Source of the DNA: Bacilli bacterium
GTDB taxonomy: Bacteria > Bacillota_I > Bacilli_A > RFN20 > CAG-826
Direction of reading: 5' to 3'
NCBI GenBank assembly: GCA_024413875.1
Contig: JAKSVY010000015.1
Span: 1 to 30,091 of the forward strand
DNA: 30,091 bases
The notes beneath the pieces were generated by a model. The model was not told the DNA's origin and made no database searches. It saw only the letters and a program-made list of their open reading frames with translations. Below, piece after piece: positions 7,124-16,634 of the stretch (position 1 is its first letter; the number at the start of each line of letters is the position of its first letter). A program made the position numbers and the translations under genes.

Positions 7124-8113
7124 TTATTCTGCGGTGTAATCCTTGAAAGAGAGACCAAGAGCGATAAGTTTTTCCTTAACTTCCTTGAGAGACTTCTTAC
7201 CAAGGTTTCTGACCTTCATCATTTCTTCTTCTGTCTTTTGAGTTAATTCTGCAACTGTTGAGATAGCAGCTCTCTTTAAACAGTTAAATGAACGGACTGA
7301 AAGGTCAAGTTCATCGATAGGCATATTTTCGAATTTATTTTCAACTACTGGAACTTCTTCTTTGATCATGTTGATTTCTTCAACAGCCTTTTCAAGTTCA
7401 ATGAATGGTCTGAAGTTTTCAACAAGCATTTCTGCTGCTAATGCAACAGCTGTTTGTGGCTTCATAGAACCGTTTGTCCAGACTTCGAGTGTTAACTTAT
7501 CGAATTTTGAATCGTGACCAACACGAGTTGGTTCAACTGAGTATCTTGTTCTTGTAACTGGTGAGTAGTTAGAGTCTGTAGCGATTAAACCGACTTGTGT
7601 ACCGCGTTCTTTAGCAGTCTTTCTGTCTGGTTTGTTAGCTTCAGAAGTAACATAACCACGTCCATTGCGAGCATGAAGTGTCATCTTGAGGTGACCACCT
7701 TCACAAACGTGAGCGAGAACAAGATCAGGATTAATAACATCAACTAATCCTGGTGTACGAATATCCGCAGCTGTGACGACCTTTGGTCCTTCGACATCAA
7801 CATCGAGAAGCTTTGGTTCGTTATCTTCGTCATCAATACGAAGAACTAAATCTTTAAGATTGAGAATGATGGCGGTAACGTCTTCTTCAACACCGTGTAA
7901 AGCGCTGAATTCATGACGGGCACCTTCGATTTCGACTGCAAATACGCTTGCGCCTGGAAGGCTTGATAATAAAACGCGGCGGAGTGAGTTACCTAATGTA
8001 AGTCCGTAGCCTTTTTCAAGTGGTTCGATAACGAACTTTCCGTATTCGCCAGTTGTGTCGATTGTAGCTACTTTAAATGTAGCCTTTTCGAATGGTTTAG
8101 CTAATTTTGCCAT
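7124..8113 (-). CDS. rpoA: RNA polymerase subunit alpha
   Basis: Scaffold for assembly of RNA polymerase and contact for activators and UP elements. The 329-residue protein has the N-terminal dimerisation domain (to about 235; LGNSLRRVLLSSLPGASV is the assembly segment), a flexible linker, then the C-terminal domain (from about 268) with RNLGKKSLKEVKEKL, the helix-hairpin-helix that binds DNA. Its place between rpsK and rplQ is canonical. A CCTCC-complement Shine-Dalgarno is present. Confidence 0.98.
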   Translation of the reverse strand: MAKLAKPFEKATFKVATIDTTGEYGKFVIEPLEKGYGLTLGNSLRRVLLSSLPGASVFAVEIEGARHEFSALHGVEEDVTAIILNLKDLVLRIDDEDNEPKLLDVDVEGPKVVTAADIRTPGLVDVINPDLVLAHVCEGGHLKMTLHARNGRGYVTSEANKPDRKTAKERGTQVGLIATDSNYSPVTRTRYSVEPTRVGHDSKFDKLTLEVWTNGSMKPQTAVALAAEMLVENFRPFIELEKAVEEINMIKEEVPVVENKFENMPIDELDLSVRSFNCLKRAAISTVAELTQKTEEEMMKVRNLGKKSLKEVKEKLIALGLSFKDYTAE

Positions 8114-8132
8114 GTTTCTTTCCTCCTAAATA

Positions 8133-8522
8133 TTAACCACGTGGGCGCTTTGGTGGGCGGCAACCATTGTGTGGAATTGGTGTAGTATCAGTAATTGATA
8201 ATACTTGTAATCCAGCTGTAGCGAGTGAACGAACAGCAGATTCACGGCCTGGTCCTGGACCCTTGACTAATACGTCAACTGTACGGAGACCTTGGTCAAA
8301 AGCAACTTTAGCAGCAGCTTCGCCAGCGAGTTGAGCAGCAAATGGTGTGCTCTTCTTTGCGCCTTTGAAACCTAATACGCCTGCGCTACTCCAAGCAATG
8401 ACATTACCTTGTTCATCTGAAATAGTAATGATTGTGTTGTTGAATGTAGAGTGAATGTGTGCGACACCCTTAGTATAAGCACGTTTGATTTTTTTCTTAC
8501 GTGAGTTTGATTTTTGAGCCAT
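8133..8522 (-). CDS. rpsK: 30S ribosomal protein S11
   Basis: Platform protein of the small subunit contacting 16S rRNA near the mRNA exit. The product is 129 residues with [16 protein letters not shown] near the N-terminus and the invariant [15 protein letters not shown] and PPKRPRG at the C-terminus. Standard length, alpha operon order rpsM-rpsK-rpoA. Confidence 0.98.
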   Translation of the reverse strand: MAQKSNSRKKKIKRAYTKGVAHIHSTFNNTIITISDEQGNVIAWSSAGVLGFKGAKKSTPFAAQLAGEAAAKVAFDQGLRTVDVLVKGPGPGRESAVRSLATAGLQVLSITDTTPIPHNGCRPPKRPRG

Positions 8523-8542
8523 ACTTCATTTACTCCTTTCAA

Positions 8543-8917
8543 TTACATTGTTGCAACTTTCTTATTTGCAATTGTTTTACGTTTACCTTTTCTTGTACGT
8601 GCATTAGTTCTTGTACGTTGACCACGAACAGGTAATCCTCTTCTGTGTCTCATACCACGGTAGCAACCGATTTCTGATAAACGTTTGATGTTTAAAGCTG
8701 TTTCACGGCGGAGATCGCCTTCAACTTTATACTTTGCGATTTCTGCACGAATCGCACTGAATTGTTCTTCAGTTAAATTTTTGACACGGATGTCTTCTGA
8801 GACACCTGCGTCTTTACAGATTTTCTTTGCAGTTGTAGGTCCGATACCAAAAATGTAGGTAAGAGAGATTACAACGCGCTTTTCATTTGGGATATCAACC
8901 CCAACAATACGTGCCAT
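8543..8917 (-). CDS. rpsM: 30S ribosomal protein S13
   Basis: Head protein of the small subunit that bridges to the large subunit and contacts P-site tRNA through its tail. The product is 124 residues, beginning [19 protein letters not shown], with the [19 protein letters not shown] segment and a strongly basic C-terminal tail. It follows rpmJ by 20 bp with an AGGAGG Shine-Dalgarno. Confidence 0.98.
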   Translation of the reverse strand: MARIVGVDIPNEKRVVISLTYIFGIGPTTAKKICKDAGVSEDIRVKNLTEEQFSAIRAEIAKYKVEGDLRRETALNIKRLSEIGCYRGMRHRRGLPVRGQRTRTNARTRKGKRKTIANKKVATM

Positions 8918-8937
8918 AAATAATGGTCCTCCTTAAA

Positions 8938-9051
8938 TTAACCTTGGCGTTGTTTGTGCTTTGGGTTTTCGCAGATAACCATGACTTTGCCATGGCGGCG
9001 AATAACTTTGCACTTATCGCACATTGGTTTGACGGAAGGTCTGACTTTCAT
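8938..9051 (-). CDS. rpmJ: 50S ribosomal protein L36 (zinc-binding)
   Basis: Smallest large-subunit protein, 37 residues beginning [14 protein letters not shown]. Translation of the minus strand from ATG 9051 to TAA 8940-8938 shows the zinc motif C11, C14, C27 and H32. It lies between infA and rpsM, the conserved order. A GGAGG Shine-Dalgarno lies upstream of the start. Confidence 0.97.
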   Translation of the reverse strand: MKVRPSVKPMCDKCKVIRRHGKVMVICENPKHKQRQG

Positions 9052-9083
9052 AGATTTTCCTCCTAGATCAAATCGATCCTAAA

Positions 9084-9305
9084 TTAGTTTTTGTATCTAA
9101 ATGTGATACGTCCACGTGTTAAATCATAAGGCGAGATTTCAACCATAACTCTATCACCTGGTAAGATGCGGATGTAATGCATACGGATTTTACCAGAAAC
9201 GTGGGCAAGAATTATGACACCGTTTTCAAGCTTAACTCTAAATTGAGTATTAGGTAAGCATTCAATAACGGTAGCCTCTACTTCGATGACATCATCTTTT
9301 GCCAT
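9084..9305 (-). CDS. infA: Translation initiation factor IF-1
   Basis: Single OB-fold protein that occupies the A site during initiation. The product is 73 residues, starting [13 protein letters not shown] and ending in the conserved [11 protein letters not shown], with normal length. Only 3 bp separate it from map. The small KOW-domain gene that lies between map and infA in Bacillus is absent. Confidence 0.97.
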   Translation of the reverse strand: MAKDDVIEVEATVIECLPNTQFRVKLENGVIILAHVSGKIRMHYIRILPGDRVMVEISPYDLTRGRITFRYKN

Positions 9306-9308
9306 TAA

Positions 9309-10118
9309 TTAGTTCTCCTTCGTTTTTGCTAATGCTTCAGCTTCATCATTTAAGACAGTGATTGGGCCTTCAGCTTTTGTCAAGATTTCGAATCCATCTT
9401 TAGTAACTACAATGGAATTTTCATAATGGCATGATAATTTGCCATCTTTGGTTTTTGCTGTCCAGCCATCTGATAAGACACGGATTTTAAATGTTCCTTG
9501 CGTTACCATTGGTTCGACTGCTAGACACATTCCTTCCTTGAGGACAGGACCACTACCTGCTGCCCCATAGTTTGGAATATATGGATCTTCGTGAAGGTGA
9601 GCACCAACACCATGACCTGTATATTCACGGACTATGCCATAGCCTTGATCTTCACAGTATTTTTGAATCGCGTGAGATACATCTCCTAAGTGATTACCTG
9701 GTTTCATGTATTTCATGCCTTCAAAGAAGCTCATTTCAGTTACTTTGACTAAGCGTAATGTTTCTTCCCTACATATTCCAACAGGGAATGTTCTACACGC
9801 ATCACCAACATAACCGTTAATTGTTGCTCCAACATCAACTGAGACAATATCTCCATCGCGGAGTATTCTCTTTTTTGATGGAATACCATGAACGATTTCA
9901 TCATTAACGCTGACACATACAGCGCCTGGGTATCCTGAATAATTTAAGAAAGTAGGATAAGCTCCTTCGTTTCTAATAACTTCTTCTGCCCAATCAGCGA
10001 TATCTTGAGTTGAGATTCCAGGGCGGATCTTATCTTTGAGAGTATCGAATACTTTTCCAACGATACGACCCGCCTTTTTCATTAACTCAATTTCGCGGGG
10101 TGATTTGATGATGATCAC
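9309..10118 (-). CDS. map: Methionine aminopeptidase, type I
   Basis: Removes the N-terminal methionine from nascent proteins. The 269-residue protein carries the five metal ligands of the pita-bread fold at D95, D106, H169, E202 and a Glu in CHYENSIVV near residue 233, plus H77. It starts with GTG at 10118; the GGAG Shine-Dalgarno for this start is formed by the last codons of adk. It has a C-terminal tail of about 15 residues beyond the catalytic domain. Located adk-map-infA as in Bacillus. Confidence 0.97.
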   Translation of the reverse strand: MIIIKSPREIELMKKAGRIVGKVFDTLKDKIRPGISTQDIADWAEEVIRNEGAYPTFLNYSGYPGAVCVSVNDEIVHGIPSKKRILRDGDIVSVDVGATINGYVGDACRTFPVGICREETLRLVKVTEMSFFEGMKYMKPGNHLGDVSHAIQKYCEDQGYGIVREYTGHGVGAHLHEDPYIPNYGAAGSGPVLKEGMCLAVEPMVTQGTFKIRVLSDGWTAKTKDGKLSCHYENSIVVTKDGFEILTKAEGPITVLNDEAEALAKTKEN

Positions 10119-10122
10119 CTAA

Positions 10123-10773
10123 TTATTCTCCTTTAAAGAGTTTGTTCAACTCATTTAATAAAGTATCTGGTTCAAGTTTTCCATCAAAGGTGTGTAACAA
10201 TCCTCTTGCTTGATAGAAATCAAGTAAAGGCTTTGTATCTTTGACATAGTGCTCTAAACGAATAGTTAATGCTTCTTCATTGTCATCAGCACGTTGAACA
10301 AGATTACCGCCACAAATGTCGCAGACCCCTTCAACACGAGGTTTAAGAGTATCTACATGATATGGCGCACCGCATTTTTTACAAACGCGGCGACCGCAAA
10401 TACGTCTAATTAATTCTTTGTTTTCGACTTCAATATCGACAACATAAGTAACTGGACGATTGATTTCCTTTGTAAGGACTTCAAGAGCTTCCGCTTGTGG
10501 GATAGTTCTTGGGAATCCATCAAGGAGATAGCCATTCGCACAATCAGGTTGAGATAATCTCTCTTTAACAAGGCCAATTGTTACATCGTCTGGAACTAAG
10601 TGTCCCTTATCGATATATGATTTAGCGAGGTTACCAAGAGGTGTCCCAGCCTTAATTGCTTCACGGAACATATCGCCTGTTGAAATGTGAGGGATATTGT
10701 TCGAAGCAATAATGCGCTTAGCTTGGGTGCCTTTGCCAGCACCTGGAGGTCCCATAAGAATAATGTTTAACAT
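10123..10773 (-). CDS. adk: Adenylate kinase
   Basis: Interconverts AMP + ATP and 2 ADP. The 216-residue protein has the P-loop GPPGAGKGTQ (8-17), the DGFPRT motif (85-90) and a long LID domain whose four cysteines (C131, C134, C151, C154) form a structural zinc site, the form common in Gram-positive bacteria. It starts 2 bp after secY and is followed by map. Confidence 0.98.
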   Translation of the reverse strand: MLNIILMGPPGAGKGTQAKRIIASNNIPHISTGDMFREAIKAGTPLGNLAKSYIDKGHLVPDDVTIGLVKERLSQPDCANGYLLDGFPRTIPQAEALEVLTKEINRPVTYVVDIEVENKELIRRICGRRVCKKCGAPYHVDTLKPRVEGVCDICGGNLVQRADDNEEALTIRLEHYVKDTKPLLDFYQARGLLHTFDGKLEPDTLLNELNKLFKGE

Positions 10774-10775
10774 AA

Positions 10776-12146
10776 TTATTCTCTACCAGCGGTAGCTTGG
10801 ACCTCATCGTATGTCTTACCTGCGAGTAAGCCATCAATTTGATTTGAAAGTTCGAGAGAAACACCAGCAGCGATGATTAAACCTGTACCACCAATTGCAA
10901 GGCTACTATTTCCGTCAAAGATATTTGTTAAAGATAAGATGACTGGAAGAGCAGCGATGAATGTTAATGCAGCAGCACCGATAACTGTGATTCTGTTAAC
11001 AACTTTCTTAACGTAACGTTCGGTTTCATTACCTGGTCTAATACCTGGGATGTATGAACCGTTCTTACGGAAGTTCTCTGCAAGTGTTTCTGGATCGATT
11101 TGGAGAGTTGAATAGAAGAAACAGAAGACAACAATAAGGACAACATAGATAATTAATCCCCATGGCATATTCCATGTCTTACCATTGAACCATGGCATTT
11201 CTACCATTTCACTGTAAGAGAAGATTTTGAGCCATTCTGCACTTGTATCACTTGTAATGAAACTTGCGATAACAGATGGTGCCATCATGATTGATGATGC
11301 AAAGATTACTGGAATAACCCCCGCAGAGTTAACCTTGATTGGTAAGAATGATGCTTTAGACATACTTTGAGTTTGTCCGCCGCTCTTACCAGAGTGTTGA
11401 ACTGGGATTTTTCTCTTTGCAAGTTCGATGAAGACAACGAATGCGAGAATGAGAACAAGAGCAAGGATATAGACGACAAATTGTAATGCACCTTTGACAC
11501 CTTGAGCAGTATCACCGAGTTGAACATTGTATTTAACCCATGTTCTATAAGCTGTACTAATTTGAATTGGTAAGCTTCTGACGATACCAGCAAAGATGAT
11601 AACAGAGATACCATTGCCGAGACCCTTTGTAGTAATTTGGTCACCAAGCCACATAACGAGCATGGAACCAGCGAGTAAGATAATAATGATATAAGCGTAA
11701 GTCCAGAAATTAGTTTGGAGGTTAATAGTAATATAATCACTATTTTCCATTGTTTTGATAATTCCATAGCCTTGAACAGCACCTAACATTAATGTTAAGT
11801 AACGTGTTGCCATTTCAGTTTTCTTACGTCCATATTGACCTTGTTTAGAAAGCTCAGTTAATGCTGGAAGAACATCCTTTTGTAATAATTGGATGATAAT
11901 TTGCGCAGTAATGTATGGGCTAACACCAAGGGCAAAGATTGAGAAGTTTGAGAGAGCTCCACCACCAAGCAAATCCATGAGAGCGACAGCGTTAGCTTCG
12001 TTCATAGCGTTGCTTAATTGTCCAGATGGAGTGACTCCTGGAACAGTAATAGCTGCACCAATACGGATGACGAGCAAGATCATGATCGTAAAGAAGATAC
12101 GACCCATGATCTCTTTGTTCTTAAATATAGAGATAATTTTCTTCAT
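10776..12146 (-). CDS. secY: Preprotein translocase subunit SecY
   Basis: Channel-forming subunit of the Sec translocon, in the plasma membrane. The 456-residue protein has about ten hydrophobic segments; the first begins after MKKIISIFKNKEIM, and the plug region (LLGGGALSNFSIFALGVSPYITAQIIIQ) is recognisable around 60-87. The cytoplasmic loop KRKIPVQHSGK and the C-terminal loop with FRKNGSYIPGIRPG that binds SecA and ribosomes are present. Somewhat longer than the 430-440 residues usual in Bacilli. Last gene of the spc segment, 2 bp after rplO. Confidence 0.98.
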   Translation of the reverse strand: MKKIISIFKNKEIMGRIFFTIMILLVIRIGAAITVPGVTPSGQLSNAMNEANAVALMDLLGGGALSNFSIFALGVSPYITAQIIIQLLQKDVLPALTELSKQGQYGRKKTEMATRYLTLMLGAVQGYGIIKTMENSDYITINLQTNFWTYAYIIIILLAGSMLVMWLGDQITTKGLGNGISVIIFAGIVRSLPIQISTAYRTWVKYNVQLGDTAQGVKGALQFVVYILALVLILAFVVFIELAKRKIPVQHSGKSGGQTQSMSKASFLPIKVNSAGVIPVIFASSIMMAPSVIASFITSDTSAEWLKIFSYSEMVEMPWFNGKTWNMPWGLIIYVVLIVVFCFFYSTLQIDPETLAENFRKNGSYIPGIRPGNETERYVKKVVNRITVIGAAALTFIAALPVILSLTNIFDGNSSLAIGGTGLIIAAGVSLELSNQIDGLLAGKTYDEVQATAGRE

Positions 12147-12148
12147 AA

Positions 12149-12589
12149 TTAGAGAACCTCAGCTTTACCACCAGCAGCTTCAATAGCCTTAACAGCTGAT
12201 TGAGAGAATTTATTGGCTTGGACTGTGAGCTTCTTTGTGAGTTCACCATTTCCAAGAATCTTAATACCGTTTAATTCTTTACGGACTAATCCTTTATCAA
12301 TAAGTAATGCTGGGGTAACAATGGTCTCGTCTTCGAACATATTTAAACTTGAGACGTTGACGATAGCATATTCTTTACGACCGCCGTTCTTAAAACCAAA
12401 CTTTGGTAAACGACGATATAAAGGGTTTTGACCACCTTCAAATCCAGGACGGACACCACCGCCAGAACGAGAGTTTTGACCCTTGTTTCCGGAACCGGCG
12501 TTCTTACCGTTACCTGAACCAACGCCACGGCCTTTACGATAAGACTTTGTCTTAGCGCCTTCGGCATAAGTGAGTTCGTTAAGTTTCAT
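12149..12589 (-). CDS. rplO: 50S ribosomal protein L15
   Basis: Large-subunit assembly protein binding 23S rRNA. The product is 146 residues with the Gly/Arg-rich N-terminal extension ([20 protein letters not shown]) that penetrates rRNA and a globular C-terminal domain. It follows rpsE after a 51-bp gap that contains only an AT-rich stretch and a GGGAGGTG Shine-Dalgarno. In most Firmicutes that gap is filled by rpmD (L30). Confidence 0.97.
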   Translation of the reverse strand: MKLNELTYAEGAKTKSYRKGRGVGSGNGKNAGSGNKGQNSRSGGGVRPGFEGGQNPLYRRLPKFGFKNGGRKEYAIVNVSSLNMFEDETIVTPALLIDKGLVRKELNGIKILGNGELTKKLTVQANKFSQSAVKAIEAAGGKAEVL

Positions 12590-12640
12590 AATTGCACCTC
12601 CCTTTAATAGTAATTTGTTTTTTTAAAGTTTTTTAAGTAA

Positions 12641-13285
12641 TTATTTTGCTTCTTCAGAATTTTCTTCAGCTTTAGCACGAAGAGCTTGGACTTGAGCGTA
12701 GCTCTTTAAATTACTTAAGCCATTATGGGTGGCGCGAATAATATTGATTGGCGCACGTGAACCATAAACTTTTGAATATACGTTGCGGATACCAGCTAAT
12801 TCTAAGATAGCACGAACTGGACCGCCAGCGATAATACCTGTACCTTCAGGAGCAGGTTTGAGGAAGACTTTACAAGCACCGTATTCACCAACGACTTCGT
12901 GTGGGATAGTATCACCCTTAACGATCTTGAATGATGCAGTGTTCTTCTTAGCGCTTTCAAGAGCTTTCTTGATTGCGTCTGGGACTTCAGCTGCCTTACC
13001 TGTACCGAAACCATATTTACCCTTCTTGTTACCAATAACAATAAGAGCTGAGAATCTCATACGGCGGCCACCCTTAACAGTCTTTGAAATTCTGTTAATT
13101 GTAACTACTGTTTCTTCGTATTCTTTTGGTTCGTCAGCACGTGGGCGGCGTGGGCCTCCCTTACCATCACGGCGTGGACCCTTACCATTTGGACGTGGAC
13201 CACGGCGTTCGAATTTAGGAGCTTCACTATTTGTAGCTTCTGGAGCTGCTACTGCAGCTTCTACTTTTACTTCATTTTCTGCCAT
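12641..13285 (-). CDS. rpsE: 30S ribosomal protein S5 with extended N-terminus
   Basis: Small-subunit protein important for decoding fidelity and mRNA helicase activity. The product is 214 residues compared with about 165 in E. coli and Bacillus. The conserved core starts near residue 54 ([19 protein letters not shown]), with [17 protein letters not shown] and the GFGTGKA motif. The first 50 residues are low complexity: an Ala/Glu-rich part, then Gly-Pro-Arg-Lys repeats such as [14 protein letters not shown]. Similar long S5 extensions occur in mycoplasmas. The start has a GGAG Shine-Dalgarno and no nearer in-frame ATG would give a standard-length S5. Confidence 0.96.
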   Translation of the reverse strand: MAENEVKVEAAVAAPEATNSEAPKFERRGPRPNGKGPRRDGKGGPRRPRADEPKEYEETVVTINRISKTVKGGRRMRFSALIVIGNKKGKYGFGTGKAAEVPDAIKKALESAKKNTASFKIVKGDTIPHEVVGEYGACKVFLKPAPEGTGIIAGGPVRAILELAGIRNVYSKVYGSRAPINIIRATHNGLSNLKSYAQVQALRAKAEENSEEAK

Positions 13286-13301
13286 AAGTTTATCTCCTTA
13301 A

Positions 13302-13658
13302 TTAGAATTCTAATCCTGCTTCACGAGCAGCATCTGCGAGAGCAGCGACACGTCCATGATAGACATAACCGCCACGATCGAAGACAACAGCTGTGACACC
13401 TTTTGCTAAGCCAGCTTCAGCGACTGCTTTACCGACTGCTTTAGCAGCTTCGATATTTGAGCCGTTTTCAAGCTTTAATGAAACTGAACTTGCTGCAGCT
13501 AAGGTAACTCCCTTAACGTCATCAATAATTTGAGCTTCAATGTTCTTGTTAGAACGGAAGACACATAAACGTGGACATTCTGCTGTACCAGAGACTTTAG
13601 CTCTAACACGAGCATGCTTACGTTCACGAATAACTTGACGTGATTCTTTTGTAATCAT
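13302..13658 (-). CDS. rplR: 50S ribosomal protein L18
   Basis: Binds 5S rRNA together with L5 and L25. The product is 118 residues with the [18 protein letters not shown] strand and [20 protein letters not shown] near the C-terminus, the expected length for Bacilli. It lies between rplF and rpsE in spc order. Confidence 0.97.
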   Translation of the reverse strand: MITKESRQVIRERKHARVRAKVSGTAECPRLCVFRSNKNIEAQIIDDVKGVTLAAASSVSLKLENGSNIEAAKAVGKAVAEAGLAKGVTAVVFDRGGYVYHGRVAALADAAREAGLEF

Positions 13659-13678
13659 AACTTCTTTTGTCCTCCTAA

Positions 13679-14221
13679 TTACTTAGCACCAGCGCGCTTA
13701 CCTTCCTTACGGATGATATGTTCGCCTTTGTACATAATACCCTTACCATTGTATGGTTCAGGTTCACGAATAGCACGGATACGAGCTGCTGTTTGACCAA
13801 CTGCTTGCTTATCCATACCTTCGACTACCATTTCAGTATCGCTTGTGCAAGAGATCTTAGCACCTGCGTCTGGTTTGATAACTACTTCGTGTGAATAACC
13901 AGCCTTGACAACAACATTGTTTCCTCTCATTTGAGCACGGAAACCAATACCGACCATGACTAATTCTTTCTTGAAACCTTCGCTAACGCCTGTGATTGCG
14001 TTTTGAAGATTTGCTCTAGTTGTACCGTGAAGTTGCTTTGTGTGCTTTTCATCATTTGCACGAGCACATGATGCTGTAGCACCGTCAACTGTAACAGTAA
14101 TAACTTCTGGGATAACGACTGTTAATTCGCCCTTAGGACCCTTAACTGTCATAACTTCTCCACTTTGAGAGAGTGTAACGCCTGCTGGGACGTTGATAAC
14201 TTTTAAACCGATACGTGACAT
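13679..14221 (-). CDS. rplF: 50S ribosomal protein L6
   Basis: Large-subunit protein near the factor-binding site. I choose ATG 14221 ([15 protein letters not shown]), giving 180 residues, because it matches the usual L6 N-terminus. The frame can be extended four codons upstream to a TTG, which would overlap the rpsH stop. The two alpha-beta repeats and the C-terminal [14 protein letters not shown] motif are present. The Shine-Dalgarno is weak; translation is probably coupled to rpsH, which ends 5 bp upstream. Confidence 0.97.
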   Translation of the reverse strand: MSRIGLKVINVPAGVTLSQSGEVMTVKGPKGELTVVIPEVITVTVDGATASCARANDEKHTKQLHGTTRANLQNAITGVSEGFKKELVMVGIGFRAQMRGNNVVVKAGYSHEVVIKPDAGAKISCTSDTEMVVEGMDKQAVGQTAARIRAIREPEPYNGKGIMYKGEHIIRKEGKRAGAK

Positions 14222-14226
14222 AAAGA

Positions 14227-14619
14227 TTACCAAACGTAAGCTAAGACTTCACCGCCAACGCCGAGTTGACGAGCTGTTTTGTCGCTTACGACTCCTTTAC
14301 TTGTAGAGATAATAGCAATACCTAAGCCTCTTAAGACGCGTGGAAGTTTTTCACATGAAACGTTAACGCGAAGACCTGGTTTACTGATTTTCTTTAATCC
14401 AGAGATGACTCTTTGGCCATTAACTCCGTATTTTAATGTGATTGAAAGTTCTTTCTTTGTATCGCCTTTAACTTCGAAGTTAGAGATGAATCCTTCTTCT
14501 AATAAAATCTTAGCGATTTCAACTTTCATTTTGCTGCTTGGCATTTCGACTGTAGCGTACTTTAAAGAGTTAGCATTACGAATGCGAGTGAGCATATCTG
14601 CAATTGGATCTGTCATCAT
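14227..14619 (-). CDS. rpsH: 30S ribosomal protein S8
   Basis: Primary binder of the 16S rRNA central domain; in E. coli it is the translational repressor of the spc operon. The product is 130 residues, starting [16 protein letters not shown], and ending with [18 protein letters not shown] and GGEVLAYVW. The two consecutive ATG codons make the exact start ambiguous by one residue. A GGAGG Shine-Dalgarno is upstream. No S8-type regulatory target was recognised in the leader of this operon. Confidence 0.97.
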   Translation of the reverse strand: MMTDPIADMLTRIRNANSLKYATVEMPSSKMKVEIAKILLEEGFISNFEVKGDTKKELSITLKYGVNGQRVISGLKKISKPGLRVNVSCEKLPRVLRGLGIAIISTSKGVVSDKTARQLGVGGEVLAYVW

Positions 14620-14638
14620 AAATTACGTTACCTCCTTA

Positions 14639-14824
14639 TTACCAACTTGATTTCTTCATGCCTGGAATTTCGCCCTTGTAAGCAAGCTCACGTAAGCAAA
14701 CACGGCATAATTTGAATTTTGAATAGACTGAGTGAGGACGTCCGCAACGTTCACATCTTGTATATTCACGAACTTTGAATTTTTGAGGTCTTGCACATTT
14801 GACCTTCATACTTGTTTTTGCCAT
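14639..14824 (-). CDS. rpsN: 30S ribosomal protein S14, zinc-binding short form
   Basis: Head protein of the small subunit. The product is 61 residues with two CxxC pairs (CERCG and CRVC), the zinc-containing C+ form typical of the spc operon in Gram-positive bacteria rather than the 100-residue C- paralogue. It lies between rplE and rpsH in the standard place. Confidence 0.97.
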   Translation of the reverse strand: MAKTSMKVKCARPQKFKVREYTRCERCGRPHSVYSKFKLCRVCLRELAYKGEIPGMKKSSW

Positions 14825-14842
14825 TGTGTTAGATCCTCCTAA

Positions 14843-15406
14843 TTATTTGTGGAATGGCATACCGATGAGTTCGAGTAAGCTGTAAGCTTCTTCATCAGTA
14901 TTAGCCGTTGTGACAATAACAATATCCATACCACGAATCTTAGATACTTTATCGTATTCGATTTCTGGGAAGATTAATTGTTCCTTGACACCTAATGTGT
15001 AGTTACCATGACCATCGAAAGCGTTTTTAGAAACACCACGGAAGTCACGGACACGTGGGAGAGCGACGGAAACGAGCTTATCGACGAATTCGTACATTCT
15101 TACACCACGAAGTGTAACCTTACATCCGATTTCTTGTCCTTCACGGAGCTTGAATGTAGCAATAGACTTTTTAGCCTTAGTTGTTACAGGGTGTTGACCA
15201 GTAATAATACCGAGTTCTTTAACTGCATCTTCTAATTGCTTCTTGTCTGATGTTGCTTCACCAACGCCAATGTTAATGACAACCTTTTCGAGATGTGGGA
15301 TTTGCATAACAGAAGAATAGTTGTATTTTTCCATTAATGCTTTTTTGATTTCTGTTTCGTATCTATCGAGTAAACGAGTAGATGTTGAACGAACCTTATT
15401 AGCCAT
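14843..15406 (-). CDS. rplE: 50S ribosomal protein L5
   Basis: Binds 5S rRNA and contacts P-site tRNA from the central protuberance. I place the start at ATG 15406 ([17 protein letters not shown]), giving 187 residues; a TTG two codons upstream is less likely, since the GGAGG Shine-Dalgarno is well spaced for the ATG. Conserved [22 protein letters not shown] and the FPEIEYDKV segment are present. Standard order rplX-rplE-rpsN. Confidence 0.97.
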   Translation of the reverse strand: MANKVRSTSTRLLDRYETEIKKALMEKYNYSSVMQIPHLEKVVINIGVGEATSDKKQLEDAVKELGIITGQHPVTTKAKKSIATFKLREGQEIGCKVTLRGVRMYEFVDKLVSVALPRVRDFRGVSKNAFDGHGNYTLGVKEQLIFPEIEYDKVSKIRGMDIVIVTTANTDEEAYSLLELIGMPFHK

Positions 15407-15422
15407 TGTCAACTACCTCCTA

Positions 15423-15734
15423 TTAGTCTAACTTGCTACCGCTTGCCTTTGTAACACGAACCTTTTTACCGTTCTTGTCAACTGAGTAAGCGACGCGAGT
15501 TGCTTTTTTAGTTTTTGGATCAACGATAGCAACGTTGCTAGCATCGATTGGGACGTAAATTTCAACAACTGAACCTTCTGGAGTTTGTTGTGTTGGTTTA
15601 CGATGTTTTTTGTGGACATTGACGCCTTCGACAACGACCTTATTGAGCTTAGGGTAAACAGCTTGAACTGTACCTTCTTTACCTTTGTCCTTGCCAGCAA
15701 TGACGACAACCTTATCACCTTTTACAATCTTCAT
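15423..15734 (-). CDS. rplX: 50S ribosomal protein L24
   Basis: Assembly initiator of the large subunit with an N-terminal KOW domain (KIVKGDKVVVIAGKDKGKEG). The product is 103 residues, ending in a basic tail, a normal length. Located between rplN and rplE. Confidence 0.97.
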   Translation of the reverse strand: MKIVKGDKVVVIAGKDKGKEGTVQAVYPKLNKVVVEGVNVHKKHRKPTQQTPEGSVVEIYVPIDASNVAIVDPKTKKATRVAYSVDKNGKKVRVTKASGSKLD

Positions 15735-15753
15735 ACTTTGTACGTCCTCCTGA

Positions 15754-16128
15754 TTATAAAACTTCGATAGCGAGGGAAACGATCTTCATAAATCCTTCAC
15801 CCTTATCACGAAGTTCACGAGCTACTGGACCGAAGACACGTGTGCCAATTGGAGCACCTTCGTTATCGATAAGAACAACAGCGTTGTCATCGAATGCGAT
15901 TGTAGAACCATCTGGTCTGTTGATAGCGTGTTTTGTACGGACGATAACGCCCTTTACGATATCAGACTTTTTAACACGGCCGTTTGGAATAGCTTCTTTA
16001 ACAGCACAAGTAACGATGTCACCAATGCCGCATGATTTGCGGAAGCTTCCGCCTTTGATATTGAATACACGAACTGAACGTGCTCCTGAATTGTCGGCGA
16101 CAACTAAGTTAGTTTCTCTTTGAATCAT
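15754..16128 (-). CDS. rplN: 50S ribosomal protein L14
   Basis: Large-subunit interface protein contacting 16S rRNA. The product is 124 residues, beginning [18 protein letters not shown], with [16 protein letters not shown] and the C-terminal [12 protein letters not shown]. Two residues longer than the most common 122. Located between rpsQ and rplX. Confidence 0.98.
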   Translation of the reverse strand: MIQRETNLVVADNSGARSVRVFNIKGGSFRKSCGIGDIVTCAVKEAIPNGRVKKSDIVKGVIVRTKHAINRPDGSTIAFDDNAVVLIDNEGAPIGTRVFGPVARELRDKGEGFMKIVSLAIEVL

Positions 16129-16144
16129 AACTTTTTACCTCCTA

Positions 16145-16420
16145 CTATTCAGCAACCTTAATGTCTTCGACTGCTTTCTTATCAACGCTAACGAGTCTGA
16201 ATCTCTTTAAAGCGCTTAATCTACGGCAAGCCATAATTGTGACTGTGTCACCGACATTAGCTACGTTATTTTCATCGTGTGCATAGTACTTAGAAGCGTA
16301 TTTAACGCGCTTTGCATACTTTGCGTGTCTTTTGTGGGTTTCGACTAAGACAACGATTGTTTTGTCCATCTTAGCTGAAGTAACAACACCTTGAAGTGTA
16401 ATTCTAGCATTTCTTTCCAT
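16145..16420 (-). CDS. rpsQ: 30S ribosomal protein S17
   Basis: OB-fold protein binding 16S rRNA early in small-subunit assembly. The product is 91 residues with [16 protein letters not shown] at the start and [20 protein letters not shown] in the middle. A short acidic C-terminal tail is the only deviation. Stop codon is TAG. Located rpmC-rpsQ-rplN. Confidence 0.97.
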   Translation of the reverse strand: MERNARITLQGVVTSAKMDKTIVVLVETHKRHAKYAKRVKYASKYYAHDENNVANVGDTVTIMACRRLSALKRFRLVSVDKKAVEDIKVAE

Positions 16421-16433
16421 TGTCTAGTTTCTC

Positions 16434-16631
16434 CTACTTAATTCCGAGTTCTCTTTCACGGATAACCATATTAACTCTGGCAATATCCTTACGAACTCTG
16501 TTGATTTCTTCACCATGTTCAAGTTGACCAACAGCTTGTCTACGGCGAAGGTTGAATAATTCTTCTTTGAGAGAGTAAACCTTAGCAGTTAACTCTTCAT
16601 TTGTTAATTCACGAACTTCACTGATCTTCAT
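16434..16631 (-). CDS. rpmC: 50S ribosomal protein L29
   Basis: Small helical protein at the polypeptide exit, contacting trigger factor and SRP sites. The product is 65 residues with LKEELFNLRRRQAVGQLEH, standard length. It starts 3 bp after rplP and ends in TAG. Confidence 0.97.
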   Translation of the reverse strand: MKISEVRELTNEELTAKVYSLKEELFNLRRRQAVGQLEHGEEINRVRKDIARVNMVIRERELGIK

Positions 16632-16634
16632 GGT

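Noticed and set aside
12783..13301. Plus-strand frame of 172 codons opposite rpsE
   Set aside because: Created by the biased Arg/Gly/Pro codons of the S5 extension; no start signal and no domain.
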